Assembly (NCBI GenBank): GCA_947372465.1
Contig: CANBTT010000022.1
Coordinates: 1-43,725 of the forward strand
Direction of reading: 5' to 3'
Source of the DNA: Burkholderiales bacterium
GTDB taxonomy: Bacteria > Pseudomonadota > Gammaproteobacteria > Burkholderiales > Burkholderiaceae_C
DNA: 43,725 bases
The notes under the pieces are model-generated. The model did no database searches and was not told where the DNA came from. It saw nothing but the letters and a program-made list of their open reading frames with translations. Positions 32,853 to 42,470 of this stretch are shown piece by piece; positions within the stretch are counted from its first letter, which is position 1; each line of letters opens with the position of its first letter. A program made the translations under genes and the position numbers.

Positions 32853-33500
32853 ATGAACGCCACACGCATCATTGCCATCCGACACGGCGAGACCGACTGG
32901 AACGTGCAAACGCGCATTCAAGGACACAGGGACATTGACTTGAACACAACCGGTCTTTGGCAAGCGGCCCAGTTGCATTTGGGCTTGGCACATGAAGAGA
33001 TTGCCCAGGTGTACACAAGCGACCTCTCCCGCGCCCAAAGAACCGCTCAGGCCTTCTCCGAGGTCTTGAACCTGCCCCTGCACATCGAGCAAGACTTAAG
33101 GGAGAGACACTTTGGTATTTATGAGGGACTGACTTGGCGCGAACTCGAAGAGCGCCACCCAAGCGAAGCCCTTGCATGGAAGTCACGCGAACCGAACTGG
33201 ACCCCGCCTGAAGGGGAAAGCCTTGACATGCTGAGGCATCGGATCGTGAGCGCCGTGAGCCGATTGGCCGCCCAACACAAAGGACAACAAATTGCCATTG
33301 TGACCCATGGCGGCGTGCTCGACATCTTGTACAGGCTTGCAACGCATCAGTTCGATCAAAGCCCAAGAACATGGAGTCTCGGCAACACCTTCATCAATCG
33401 ACTGCTTTGGTCGCAAGAAGGCCTCCATTTGGTGGGCTGGGGGGACAACGGCCATTTGGAACAAGCCCCGCACGCAGAGCCTTCCAAGGCCTTTTTCTAA
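32853..33500 (+). CDS. Histidine phosphatase family protein (phosphoglycerate-mutase-like)
   Basis: A 215-residue branch-1 histidine phosphatase. The phospho-accepting His11 lies in IAIRHGETDWN, with the acid E of REREFG type present as LRERHFGIYEGL and the second catalytic histidine in IVTHGGVLD. Substrates in this family range from 2-phosphoglycolate-like metabolites to alpha-ribazole phosphate, so no specific name is given. GGAG lies nine bases before ATG 32853. It is convergent with ruvB. Confidence 0.9.
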   Translation: MNATRIIAIRHGETDWNVQTRIQGHRDIDLNTTGLWQAAQLHLGLAHEEIAQVYTSDLSRAQRTAQAFSEVLNLPLHIEQDLRERHFGIYEGLTWRELEERHPSEALAWKSREPNWTPPEGESLDMLRHRIVSAVSRLAAQHKGQQIAIVTHGGVLDILYRLATHQFDQSPRTWSLGNTFINRLLWSQEGLHLVGWGDNGHLEQAPHAEPSKAFF

Positions 33501-33531
33501 GAAGACGCCGAGACGCTTGGGTCGGGTCGGT

Positions 33532-34692
33532 TCAACTGCCTTGAGCCTGAGGGGGCTTGAGCCCCAAATGCGCATACGCCGCCGCACTGGCCACACGCCC
33601 GCGGGGTGTTCTTTGCAAATACCCTTGCTGCAACAAATACGGCTCGATCACATCTTCAATCGTGTCGCGCTCCTCACCGATGCTTGCCGCCATGTTGTCC
33701 AGCCCCACAGGACCGCCATCAAAGCGCAAGATCATCGTCTCCAAGAACTTCCTGTCCATCACATCCAAGCCCAACTGGTCCACGTCCAGCATCTCCAAGG
33801 CTTGGTTGGCCAAGGCTTGCGTGATCTCTCCCGTGCCCTTGACCTGTGCGTAGTCACGCACCCGCCTGAGCAAGCGGTTGGCAATTCGAGGTGTCCCACG
33901 CGAGCGTTTGGCCAATTCCATCGCCCCTTGGGGCTCCATTTGGGTCTTCAAAAGTTGCGCAGACCTCATCACGATGCGGTTGAGCTCGTCCACCGTGTAG
34001 AACTCAAGCCGAGAAACAATGCCAAAACGGTCCCGCAATGGGTTGGTGAGCATGCCCGCACGCGTGGTCGCACCCACCAAGGTAAAGGGTTGTAAATCCA
34101 GCTTGATGCTTCGCGCGGCCGGCCCTTCACCAATCATGATGTCGATCTTGAAGTCCTCTAAAGCCGGGTACAAGATCTCTTCAACCACGGGTGAGAGGCG
34201 GTGGATCTCATCGATAAAGAGCACATCGTTTTTCTCCAAACCGGTCAAGAGTGCAGCCAGGTCTTTGGGCTTTTCAAGAACCGGTCCGCTGGTTTGGCGC
34301 AAATTGACCCCGAGCTCGTGGGCGATGATTTGGCTCAGGGTTGTTTTACCAAGACCGGGAGGTCCAAACAACAGCACGTGATCCAAGGACTCCCCCCGCT
34401 GTTTGGCCGCTTGGATAAAGATGCTCAACTGCTCGCGCACCTTGACTTGGCCCACATAGTCTTCAAGCGTCTTGGGGCGCAAAGCGCGCTCGATCGCCTC
34501 CTCCGTGACCGAGCTCACGCGCGCATCCACCACGCGCTCCTCCATCTCTGAGCCAAGACCTGCTTTGCCCACAGACAAAGGCTCGCGCTGGTGTTGACCC
34601 ACCAAGCTTTTGCGCACGTCCAGGTCCTGCGTGCGGGTCGATTTGGGAGAACCTTTGGGCAAAGGGGTGATGTCATCCGTTTGAACACTCAT
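33532..34692 (-). CDS. ruvB: Holliday junction branch-migration ATPase RuvB
   Basis: Hexameric AAA+ motor that drives branch migration with RuvA. Visible motifs: [13 protein letters not shown], Walker [10 protein letters not shown], Walker [11 protein letters not shown], sensor region [18 protein letters not shown] and the C-terminal winged-helix segment [15 protein letters not shown] 34692 gives 386 residues and begins [10 protein letters not shown], like the MxIQTDD start of Comamonadaceae RuvB. The basic linker between this start and the AAA+ core (about 50 residues) is some 30 residues longer than usual. A later ATG at 34545 would remove it. It follows ruvA by 65 bases. Confidence 0.95.
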   Translation of the reverse strand: MSVQTDDITPLPKGSPKSTRTQDLDVRKSLVGQHQREPLSVGKAGLGSEMEERVVDARVSSVTEEAIERALRPKTLEDYVGQVKVREQLSIFIQAAKQRGESLDHVLLFGPPGLGKTTLSQIIAHELGVNLRQTSGPVLEKPKDLAALLTGLEKNDVLFIDEIHRLSPVVEEILYPALEDFKIDIMIGEGPAARSIKLDLQPFTLVGATTRAGMLTNPLRDRFGIVSRLEFYTVDELNRIVMRSAQLLKTQMEPQGAMELAKRSRGTPRIANRLLRRVRDYAQVKGTGEITQALANQALEMLDVDQLGLDVMDRKFLETMILRFDGGPVGLDNMAASIGEERDTIEDVIEPYLLQQGYLQRTPRGRVASAAAYAHLGLKPPQAQGS

Positions 34693-34757
34693 GTTGCTTG
34701 GGCTTTTGTCGTCGTTTAAATGCTCTTCTTGACCCCTAGGGGACTCTTGTGCGCGCC

Positions 34758-35339
34758 TCACGTGGACAGGTTCTTCAGTGCCCACTTGATGCCCTCACTC
34801 ACACTGAGCGCTGAGGGCAGGTTTTTCAAGGCCAGTTTCGCCTCCTTTTCACTGTACCCAAGCGCCACCAAGGCTTGCAGCACATCTGCGTGCTCACCGC
34901 CCTGGCCCATTGGATCCAAGAGCGCGGGCTCGCTCAAAAGCTCTAGTTTACCCTTGAGCTCCAACAAAAGTCTTTCCGCTGTTTTTTTACCAATGCCAGG
35001 AATTTTGACCAGAAAGTGGGCCTCTTGTTCTTGAATGGCCTTGGCCAAATCAGCCACACTCAAACCACTTAAAATACCCAAAGCGGTCCTTGGACCGACC
35101 CCTGAAATTTTAATGAGTTGTCTGAACGCTTCTCGTTCACTCGCACTTAAAAAGCCAAATAGAATTTGAGCATCTTCTCTCACCACAAAATGGGTCAAGA
35201 GCGACGCTGTTTCTCCAACCGCGGGCAAATGATAAAAAGTGCTCATCGGCACCCAAACCTCATAACCCACACCATGACAATCGATCAAAATTTGAGGCGG
35301 CGCTTTCTCCCCCACCACGCCCGTTAGCCGTCCAATCAT
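34758..35339 (-). CDS. ruvA: Holliday junction branch-migration protein RuvA
   Basis: A 193-residue tetrameric DNA-binding protein that recognises four-way junctions and loads RuvB. Domain I begins [12 protein letters not shown]. Two helix-hairpin-helix motifs follow ([13 protein letters not shown] and [16 protein letters not shown]), then a flexible linker and domain III ([21 protein letters not shown]), which binds RuvB. AAGGTG precedes the ATG. It is divergent from phoH and heads the ruvAB pair. ruvC is not in the window. Confidence 0.97.
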   Translation of the reverse strand: MIGRLTGVVGEKAPPQILIDCHGVGYEVWVPMSTFYHLPAVGETASLLTHFVVREDAQILFGFLSASEREAFRQLIKISGVGPRTALGILSGLSVADLAKAIQEQEAHFLVKIPGIGKKTAERLLLELKGKLELLSEPALLDPMGQGGEHADVLQALVALGYSEKEAKLALKNLPSALSVSEGIKWALKNLST

Positions 35340-35375
35340 GCTTGCACCTTTTTTTCCAATCTAAGGATTATCGAC

Positions 35376-36329
35376 TTGATTTTGAAACACACCTTCACCC
35401 CCTTGAACAACACCCGCTTGTCGCACCTGTGCGGCCCCATGGAGACGCACCTAAGAAGCATTGAAGAGCACTTGGGTGTCACCATCACGCGTCGCCAAGG
35501 ACACTTCAAAGTTGAAGGCCCCAAAGCCAAAGCCAGTCACGCCCTGCAAATATTACAGTCCCTGTACGAACAAGCCCGGCGCAGCATTGAGCCAGCCACC
35601 CTTCAATTGATGCTCAGCACCTCACCCCCTGATCTTAATGCCTTGGACCAACCCACGCCTTTGTTGACCAAAAGAGGTGACCTAAGGCCCAGAAGCCCCA
35701 ATCAAGGGCACTACATGGACCGCATCAACGTGCACGACATCACCTTTGGCATTGGGCCCGCGGGCACGGGCAAAACGTATTTGGCCGTTGCCATGGCCAT
35801 TGACGCCCTTGAGCGCCAAGCGGTTCAACGCATTGTGCTCACCAGGCCAGCGGTCGAAGCGGGCGAAAAATTGGGCTTTCTGCCAGGGGACCTGGGCCAA
35901 AAGGTGGACCCCTATTTGCGACCTCTTTATGATGCGCTTTATGACTTGATGGGCTTTGAACGCGTGCAAAAAACCTTCGAGCGCCAAGCCTTGGAGATTG
36001 CACCTTTGGCGTTCATGAGAGGGCGCACACTGAACCATGCCTTTGTCATCTTGGATGAGGCCCAAAACACCACGCCTGAGCAGATGAAAATGTTTTTGAC
36101 CCGGCTGGGCTTTGGCTCCAAGGCAGTGATCACGGGCGACATCAGCCAAATTGACTTGCCCAAAGGCCAACAAAGCGGTTTGGTCGATGCTCAAAAGGTG
36201 CTCAAAGGCGTTGACGGCATTGCTTTTTCCACGTTCACCTCTGCAGACGTGGTGCGCCACCCCTTGGTCGCTAGAATTGTGGATGCCTATGATAAAAACC
36301 GCAGTGCCAAGCAGCGTTTGAGCGCTTGA
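35376..36329 (+). CDS. phoH: PhoH-like ATPase
   Basis: A 317-residue P-loop ATPase of the PhoH/PhoL (YbeZ) group. It has an N-terminal KH-like domain (about 20-70), Walker A GPAGTGKT (127-134), RPAVEAGEKLGFLPGDL and Walker B FVILDEAQNT, with ITGDISQIDLP as sensor. It pairs with YbeY (next gene) in RNA and ribosome maturation in many bacteria. The start is TTG 35376, supported by AAGGA seven bases upstream and the family N-terminus MILKHTFTP; the first internal ATG is 21 residues later. It is divergent from ruvA. Confidence 0.94.
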   Translation: MILKHTFTPLNNTRLSHLCGPMETHLRSIEEHLGVTITRRQGHFKVEGPKAKASHALQILQSLYEQARRSIEPATLQLMLSTSPPDLNALDQPTPLLTKRGDLRPRSPNQGHYMDRINVHDITFGIGPAGTGKTYLAVAMAIDALERQAVQRIVLTRPAVEAGEKLGFLPGDLGQKVDPYLRPLYDALYDLMGFERVQKTFERQALEIAPLAFMRGRTLNHAFVILDEAQNTTPEQMKMFLTRLGFGSKAVITGDISQIDLPKGQQSGLVDAQKVLKGVDGIAFSTFTSADVVRHPLVARIVDAYDKNRSAKQRLSA

Positions 36330-36371
36330 TGGCCCCTTCCCCCTTACGCCTGAACATTCACCAAGACCTCT

Positions 36372-36848
36372 ATGCACACGCCCCCTGAACCCGTTCTTGA
36401 GCTGTCCCTTCAATTTGGCAAAGATTTGGGGGCCACTGAGCACAAGCGCATCTTGAGCCGCTACTTTGTCACGAAAAGCTTGAGCGCTTGTCTTGAGCAC
36501 TTGAAGCGTCAAGCCGCTTTCACGGTTCGAGTGGTCGGCCTCAAAGAGGGCAAGGCTTTGAATCGGTCTTACCGAGAGCGCGCCTATGCCACCAATGTCT
36601 TGACCTTCTCCTACGAGAGCGACCCCATCGCCATGGCCGATTTGGTGCTGTGTGCGCCGGTCATCTTAAAAGAGTCGAAAGCACTCAATTTGCCCCTGAA
36701 GGACCATTACCGGCATTTGCTGATTCATGGCGCCTTGCATGCCTTGGGCTTTGATCATGAGGTGAGCAAAAAAGAGGCGCGCATCATGGAAGCCTTAGAA
36801 ATTGAACTTTTGAAAGCGTTCAAGGTGCCCAACCCCTACGCGACTTAA
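36372..36848 (+). CDS. ybeY: Endoribonuclease YbeY (16S rRNA 3' maturation)
   Basis: A 158-residue zinc-dependent single-strand endoribonuclease acting in 16S rRNA 3'-end processing and late 70S ribosome quality control. The metal motif is intact: His119, His123 and His129 in HGALHALGFDH. RAYATNVLTFSYE is the other conserved segment. It lies 42 bases after phoH in the same orientation, the usual phoH-ybeY pair. Confidence 0.96.
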   Translation: MHTPPEPVLELSLQFGKDLGATEHKRILSRYFVTKSLSACLEHLKRQAAFTVRVVGLKEGKALNRSYRERAYATNVLTFSYESDPIAMADLVLCAPVILKESKALNLPLKDHYRHLLIHGALHALGFDHEVSKKEARIMEALEIELLKAFKVPNPYAT

Positions 36849-36932
36849 AGGATCGTTCAAAGGGCCCCCTTGACAAGCCGCAAGCGCACACTCAATGCGC
36901 ACGCAAGCGCTCTCCTATAGGCCACGCAAAGC

Positions 36933-37868
36933 TTACAAATACTTGTCCTCTGCACCCTCGTAATGCGATTCCATGTCGCTTGGCAGCAATTGGATGGAGG
37001 CCCTGAGTCCTGGCACTTCACTCATCAACGCTTGCTCAACCGACACCCGCAGTGTTGCAGCGCGCCCCAAAGACCAGTTAAAGGGCATGTGCATGTGCAT
37101 GTCGACGTATCGGCGTTGACCCGCCTTTCTTGTGACCAAGTGATCAAAGCGAATGATTTGCGCGCGCTCAGAGGTGTGGGAAAACCCCGCGAGTGTGGTG
37201 TGAATTTTCTCCATCACCTCGGGCTCCAACGCCTCATCCATCAAGCCTTGCGAAGACTCCCACAACAATGAAAATCCTTCCTTCATGATCACCAAGGCCA
37301 CAAGGGCCGCCACCAACGAGTCCAGCCACATCCAGCCACTGAGCACCACCAAGCCCACACCCACCACCACACCAAAGGAGGTCCAAACATCCGTGATCAA
37401 GTGCTTGGCGTCGGACTTCAAGGCAATGGAGCGATGCTCTTTGGCGGCACCAAACATGACCCATGCCAAAAACCCATTCAAGGCCGAGCTCACCACCGAC
37501 AAAACCAAACCCCAACCCACTTGATCCAAGGGCTCGGGGTTGAACAAGCGATGAGCGGCCACCCACAAGATGCCCAGTGCGGCCACCATGATCAAAATGC
37601 CCTCAAAGCCAGAGGAGAAGTACTCTGCCTTGTGGTGCCCATAAGGGTGGTCCTCATCGGCCGGTCTTTGCGCAACCGTCACCATCATCAACCCAAAAAT
37701 GGCACTCGCCAAATTCACCAGCGACTCCAGTGCATCGGACAAAAGCCCCACAGAATCGGTCAACCACCAAGCCCCCGTTTTGAGTGCAATGGTGATCAAG
37801 GCCACAAGGACCGAGGCTTTCAACAAGCCCTCAGGGGTCAGCCAATGGGCTTTGAGATGTTTGTTCAA
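36933..37868 (-). CDS. Cation diffusion facilitator metal exporter
   Basis: A 311-residue CDF protein with six membrane helices (about 15-205) and a cytoplasmic C-terminal domain (210-300). Metal-site residues are seen in TM2 (LLSDALESLVN) and TM5 (SDAKHLITDVWTS), together with the HPYGHHKAEY loop. The DD/HD-type arrangement suits Zn/Fe/Mn/Co exporters of the FieF group; exact metal choice is uncertain. The domain ends with many His residues (YVDMHMHMP, ESHYEGAE). It is downstream of tyrS on the same strand, 93 bases apart, and convergent with ybeY. Confidence 0.92.
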   Translation of the reverse strand: MNKHLKAHWLTPEGLLKASVLVALITIALKTGAWWLTDSVGLLSDALESLVNLASAIFGLMMVTVAQRPADEDHPYGHHKAEYFSSGFEGILIMVAALGILWVAAHRLFNPEPLDQVGWGLVLSVVSSALNGFLAWVMFGAAKEHRSIALKSDAKHLITDVWTSFGVVVGVGLVVLSGWMWLDSLVAALVALVIMKEGFSLLWESSQGLMDEALEPEVMEKIHTTLAGFSHTSERAQIIRFDHLVTRKAGQRRYVDMHMHMPFNWSLGRAATLRVSVEQALMSEVPGLRASIQLLPSDMESHYEGAEDKYL

Positions 37869-37961
37869 TGAAATTTTTCTTTAAATGCAAAACAAAAGAC
37901 TTGCCCGCCCAATCAAGGCCAGCATGCGAGACCCGGTGAAAGATCCCCCCTCCAAAAAGCC

Positions 37962-39194
37962 TCAGCTCAAAGTCACCTTGGCAAAACGCCTTTTGCCCAC
38001 TTGTAAAAGGTAGACGCCGACATCCATCTTCAAGCCCTTGTCGCTGATGCCCACGCCATCGACTTTAACGCCTGAGCCCTCGATCAAACGATTGGCCTCA
38101 CTCGCAGAAGGGGCAAGGCCCGCGGCCTTGAGCAAGGCCCCTATGCCAAGAGGGGCGCCGCTGAGCGCGATCTCTGGCACATCGTCCGGCACGCCACCCT
38201 TGCTTCTGAGTGCGAAATCTTGCTCCGCGGCATCGGCCAAGGCGTGGCCATGAAAGCGCGCCGTGATCTCCTTGGCCAGGGCCACTTTGAGCACTTTCGG
38301 GTTGAGGCCATTGTGGACCTCCAAGCGGCTCGCTTGGATCTCTTTGCTGCTCTTGAAGCTCAAAAGTGGGTACCAAGTCCACATCAAATCATCGCTGATG
38401 GAGAGCACTTTGGCAAACATGGTGTTGGCGTCCTCGGTGATGCCGATGTAGTTGTTTTTGCTCTTGGACATCTTGTCTGCGCCATCCAGGCCCACGAGCA
38501 AAGGCATGGTCAAAATGCATTGCGGCTCTTGCCCGTGCTCTTGCTGCAAGTGGCGCCCCATCAGCAGATTGAATTTTTGATCCGTCCCGCCCAACTCCAA
38601 GTCGCTCTTTAAAGCCACGGAATCATAGCCTTGCATCAATGGGTACAAGAATTCATGCACGCTGATCGACTGTCCGGACTTAAAGCGCTTGGTGAAGTCA
38701 TCTCTCTCCATCATTCTGGCCACCGTGTACTTGGCGGCCAACTCAATCATGCCTCTGGCGCCCAAGGGGTCACTCCACTCGCTGTTGTAGCGAATCTCCG
38801 TGCGAGACGGGTCCAGCACCAAACTGGCTTGCTTGTAATAGGTCTTGGCGTTTTCTTGGATTTGCTCTTTGTTCAAAGCCGGCCTGGTGTTGTTTCGACC
38901 GGATGGATCTCCAATCATGGTGGTGAAGTCACCAATCAAAAAAATCACCTGGTGCCCCAAGTCCTGCAACTGGCGCATCTTGTTGAGCACCACCGTGTGC
39001 CCAATGTGAATGTCTGGTGAGGTTGGGTCCAGCCCCAACTTGATCCTCAAGGGGCGACCTGTTTGGTCCCAGGCTTTTAATTTTTTAATCCATTCCGCAC
39101 GGGGCAGCAACTCCTCACACCCCTTGAGCGTGATCTCCAAAGCCTCTTGCACGCGGGGACTTAAGTGTTCTTGGTCTGTCGTTGAGTCGTTCAT
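37962..39194 (-). CDS. tyrS: Tyrosine-tRNA ligase
   Basis: Class I aminoacyl-tRNA synthetase of 410 residues. The HIGH motif is present at residues 63-66 (PDIHIGHT) and KMSKS at 241-245. The S4 RNA-binding domain occupies about 345-410 (SASEANRLIEGSGVKVDG). This is the TyrZ-like/bacterial long form typical of betaproteobacteria. It is divergent from the M23 peptidase gene, an order common in Burkholderiales. Confidence 0.97.
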   Translation of the reverse strand: MNDSTTDQEHLSPRVQEALEITLKGCEELLPRAEWIKKLKAWDQTGRPLRIKLGLDPTSPDIHIGHTVVLNKMRQLQDLGHQVIFLIGDFTTMIGDPSGRNNTRPALNKEQIQENAKTYYKQASLVLDPSRTEIRYNSEWSDPLGARGMIELAAKYTVARMMERDDFTKRFKSGQSISVHEFLYPLMQGYDSVALKSDLELGGTDQKFNLLMGRHLQQEHGQEPQCILTMPLLVGLDGADKMSKSKNNYIGITEDANTMFAKVLSISDDLMWTWYPLLSFKSSKEIQASRLEVHNGLNPKVLKVALAKEITARFHGHALADAAEQDFALRSKGGVPDDVPEIALSGAPLGIGALLKAAGLAPSASEANRLIEGSGVKVDGVGISDKGLKMDVGVYLLQVGKRRFAKVTLS

Positions 39195-39323
39195 AGGATC
39201 AAATGGCCGTCTTAAAGGGGTTCAAACGCTGTCGGGAAAGGGCCCGCCATGAAAAAAGGGTCGCTTTTTAGCAAAAAACCCCTTCTTTTGAAGGCATCAA
39301 GAGACAAAGCTCATCGAGCACAT

Positions 39324-39373
39324 TAAACAACACGCGCAAATCAAGATATACTAGAATTAGATCAATAGTTCTA
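39324..39373 (+). promoter_or_regulatory. Candidate M23-peptidase promoter with adjoining dyad
   Basis: TAAACA (39324-39329) and TATACT (39347-39352) have a 17-base spacer. Immediately downstream is an imperfect dyad TAGAATTA-N6-TAGTTCTA (39352-39373; seven of eight positions pair), where an operator would block initiation. Transcription from here would make a leader of about 220 bases before the TTG start at 39581. The rest of the 386-base gap (39195-39580) has no gene; it includes a CCTTC-TTTT-GAAGG hairpin (39281-39294). Confidence 0.4.
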
Positions 39374-39580
39374 TATTCAATTCTTTATTTTAGCCTGATC
39401 CATGGCTTTGCGGTCATGGGTCCTTGATTTGAATTGAATGTTTTCATTTCGCGTGAAACGCCAAGCCTTGTAGAGCAAGGACTGTGGCGCCCTTTGCGCT
39501 GTGACGTTTTACTTTGTGACGCCCTAGGGGTTCGCTTGAACGACCTTTGAACCAGCGCCAACAAGGTTGGAGATTTTGTT

Positions 39581-41086
39581 TTGTTAAAGTTGCTCTTTTC
39601 TGGATTGGTGTTGGCGCTGGACATCGGGCACGGGCTTGTGGCGCGTGCACGCAGTCTTGCCCACCACCTTCTCACCCAACAACTGAAGGTCTTGAAGACC
39701 TGCGTTTATTTGACGCTTGGCTTGGTGATCATTGCCTCTGGCGCCTCTTATGCCGTGGTCACGCTAGGACCTGATGCCTCCAAGCTCAGCCCCAGCCTGG
39801 TGCTCAAAGAGCTTGAGCTCCAGCCGCTCAGCTTGGGCGCGTCCAAGCCCTCCACATCGAGTGCATTGAGCGGTGACGTGGCAGGAGACAGCTTGACAAA
39901 GATTGGCTTTGAAAATTTGACGCCTGGCCAAGCAAGCGAGCCCCCTGCGGCCAGCGCAACAACACGCACCAACGATTTTTATGCCACCCAGTGGTCACGC
40001 GGCAACGAAAGTGCACAAAGCCTTTTGGCCAGACTCGGCGTCTTTGATGCGAATGCCCTGAACTTCATTCTCTCAACCCCCAGCACGCGTCAGTTGCTGG
40101 TGGGCAAGAACCCACGGCTTTTCAGCGCCAGCACGGATCACACGCATCAGTTGATAGAGCTGAGCGTGAGGTGGGCTGACGAGGACCCAAAGTCCTTCAA
40201 CCGTTTGACACTCAAGAAAAATGCGTCTGGCTTTGAAGTGCAGACCTCTAAAGCGAGCTACCAAACCCAACTCCAAGTGGCGGGCGGGCGCATCCGCTCA
40301 TCGCTCTTTCAGGCCACAGACCAAGCCCGGATCCCTGATGCCGTGGCCAATCAATTGGCTGAAATCTTTTCTGGGGACATTGATTTTCACAGGGCTTTGC
40401 GACAAGGCGATCGGTTTTCATTGATGTATGAGCTGCTTCTTGCCGATGGAGAGGTGTTGAAAACCGGCAAAATCTTGAACGCCGAATTCATCAATCGTGG
40501 CAAATCTTATCAAGCCGTTTGGTTCTCTGAGCCCAACAATGCCAAAGGGGATTACTACGCCATGGACGGGATGAATCTCAGGAGAACCTTCCTTGCCGCG
40601 CCATTGGCTTTTTCTCGTGTGACCAGCGGCTTTAGCATGCGCATGCATCCCATTCTTCAGACTTGGAAAGCGCACCTGGGTGTTGACTATGCAGCGCCCA
40701 CTGGAGCACCTGTTAGAACGGTGGGCAGCGGCTTTGTTGAAAGCGCTGGCCATCAAAACGGATTTGGCAATGTGGTCTTTATCAAACACCCACAAGGTCC
40801 CATGACGGTCTATGCACACTTGTCTCGCATCGATGTCAAAAGGGGACAAAGCGTCACACAAGGGGAGGTCATTGGTGCTGTTGGACAAACCGGCTGGGCC
40901 ACGGGCCCCCATCTGCACTTTGAGTTTCGCCTGAACGGTCAACACCAAGACCCCATGACCTTGGCCAAACAAAACACGCCCATTCCTTTGGCCAACGAGT
41001 TCAGGCCCCTTTTTCAAAAGCAAGCCCAGTTGGCGCAAACCGTCTTGTCGGGTTTGAGCACTCTTGAGACGGTGGACATCGACTGA
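39581..41086 (+). CDS. M23-family murein endopeptidase
   Basis: A 501-residue peptidase with one N-terminal membrane anchor (about 40-62), a Ser/Ala-rich periplasmic linker, an OapA/LysM-like middle region and a C-terminal LytM domain. Zinc ligands are visible as His365 and Asp369 (KAHLGVDYA) and His446 (PHLHFEF, with His444 catalytic). Such enzymes cut peptidoglycan cross-links. The start is TTG 39581: GGAG lies eight bases upstream and no in-frame ATG exists before the anchor. Gene order tyrS / M23 / anmK is typical of Burkholderiales and couples wall cutting to wall recycling. Confidence 0.93.
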   Translation: MLKLLFSGLVLALDIGHGLVARARSLAHHLLTQQLKVLKTCVYLTLGLVIIASGASYAVVTLGPDASKLSPSLVLKELELQPLSLGASKPSTSSALSGDVAGDSLTKIGFENLTPGQASEPPAASATTRTNDFYATQWSRGNESAQSLLARLGVFDANALNFILSTPSTRQLLVGKNPRLFSASTDHTHQLIELSVRWADEDPKSFNRLTLKKNASGFEVQTSKASYQTQLQVAGGRIRSSLFQATDQARIPDAVANQLAEIFSGDIDFHRALRQGDRFSLMYELLLADGEVLKTGKILNAEFINRGKSYQAVWFSEPNNAKGDYYAMDGMNLRRTFLAAPLAFSRVTSGFSMRMHPILQTWKAHLGVDYAAPTGAPVRTVGSGFVESAGHQNGFGNVVFIKHPQGPMTVYAHLSRIDVKRGQSVTQGEVIGAVGQTGWATGPHLHFEFRLNGQHQDPMTLAKQNTPIPLANEFRPLFQKQAQLAQTVLSGLSTLETVDID

Positions 41087-41172
41087 TGCGCCGCGGCCAA
41101 GTCGCACGGTGCCATCAGCGCCATTGATCGCCTTTTAGCGCCCTTTTCTACTTCCATGCCCCCACACGCCCC

Positions 41173-42381
41173 ATGAACCGCCCAAGAGACTCGAACCTCT
41201 TCATGGGCCTCATGTCTGGCACCTCCTTGGACGGCGTGGATGCGGTGCTCGTCGACTTCAGTGCCACACCGCGCACCCTGGGCCACGCCTTCACCCCTTT
41301 TGGACAAGCGTTCAAAAAGGAGTTGCTCGAGCTGAACAAAGTGAGTCACAACGAATTGCACCGAGCGGCCTTGGCGAGCAATGCGCTATCAAGCCTTTAC
41401 GCGCAAACGTGCAATGATTTACTCGCCCATTTAAAGATCCCCACTCAGCGCATTCAAGCCCTTGGCGCCCATGGTCAAACCATACGCCACCAACCTCAAG
41501 CCCATGACGCGTGGGGCTACAGCAGCCAATTGTTATCGGGGCATTTGCTGGCTGAGCTCACGGGCATCGATGTGATTCATGACTTCAGATCCAGAGACAT
41601 CTTTGCGGGCGGTCAAGGTGCCCCATTGGTGCCCGCCTTTCACCAACACCTCTTCACAAGCGAACAAACGCTTCGAGTGATTTTGAACGTGGGCGGCATG
41701 TCCAATGTCAGCATCCTCCCGCCCTTGAGCACCGCATCCTCTTCGCCCTCCCAGTCCGCCATCAAGCTTGCCGTCACTGGATTTGATTGCGGCCCAGGCA
41801 ATGTGCTCATGGATTTGTGGTGCCTCAAACACACGGGCCAATCCTTCGACGAAGGCGGTCAGTGGGCGCGCGGCGGGCACGTCAATGACGCGCTCCTTGC
41901 CCAGTTTTTAACCGAGCCCTTTTTTCACTTAAAACCACCTAAAAGCACGGGACGCGATTTGTTCAATGCCTCTTGGCTTGAGGCCCAGTTGACGCCCCGG
42001 TTTGACCCACTGAGCGCACAAGATGTTCAAGCCACGCTGTGCGCCTTGACCGCGCACAGCATCCTCCAATCGATTGATGCATGCTTAAGAGAGTCCACCC
42101 CCTGCTTTGCGCCAGCAACCCCCCTAGAGCTCGTGGTGTGTGGCGGCGGGGCCTTGAATGCCACCTTGATGAATGACTTGAGGTCCAGGGCAGGGCTTTT
42201 TACAGCGCTTGCACACATGCGCCTCCTGGACTCGGATGCCCTGGGTTGCCCAGCCCAACAAGTCGAAGCCTTCGCCTTTGCATGGCTGGCCAGGCAGCGC
42301 ATCTTGGGTCTTGCGGGCAACCTCCCCCCAGTCACTGGGGCCAAAGGGCCTAGGATCTTGGGTTCTTGGGTCAAAGCTTGA
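41173..42381 (+). CDS. anmK: Anhydro-N-acetylmuramic acid kinase
   Basis: Phosphorylates and opens 1,6-anhydroMurNAc, the product of lytic transglycosylases, to MurNAc-6-phosphate for recycling. The 402-residue ASKHA-fold kinase shows the phosphate loop GLMSGTSLDGVDAV, GAHGQTIRH, DFRSRDIFAGGQGAPLVPAFH, NVGGMSNVS, GFDCGPGNVLMD and the adenosine site CGGGALNATLM. An Ala/Ser-rich insertion near 186-195 is minor. It lies 86 bases after the M23 peptidase gene and ends at a bidirectional terminator shared with erpA. Confidence 0.96.
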   Translation: MNRPRDSNLFMGLMSGTSLDGVDAVLVDFSATPRTLGHAFTPFGQAFKKELLELNKVSHNELHRAALASNALSSLYAQTCNDLLAHLKIPTQRIQALGAHGQTIRHQPQAHDAWGYSSQLLSGHLLAELTGIDVIHDFRSRDIFAGGQGAPLVPAFHQHLFTSEQTLRVILNVGGMSNVSILPPLSTASSSPSQSAIKLAVTGFDCGPGNVLMDLWCLKHTGQSFDEGGQWARGGHVNDALLAQFLTEPFFHLKPPKSTGRDLFNASWLEAQLTPRFDPLSAQDVQATLCALTAHSILQSIDACLRESTPCFAPATPLELVVCGGGALNATLMNDLRSRAGLFTALAHMRLLDSDALGCPAQQVEAFAFAWLARQRILGLAGNLPPVTGAKGPRILGSWVKA

Positions 42382-42393
42382 GCCCCCCAAAAA

Positions 42394-42418
42394 AAAAGGG
42401 CGCCATGTGCACCCTTTT
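42394..42418. terminator. Bidirectional intrinsic terminator anmK / erpA
   Basis: AAAAGGG (42394-42400) pairs with CCCTTTT (42412-42418), with an inner GC pair of bases either side of a short CATGT loop and one C-A mismatch. Nine A residues (42389-42397) give a long U-run for erpA transcripts on the minus strand, and TTTT gives a short one for anmK. Confidence 0.75.
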
Positions 42419-42470
42419 GATCTGTGTGGCCTGAAGCTTGAGGACAGCAGGCCCTCAGGCTTGGATTGAT

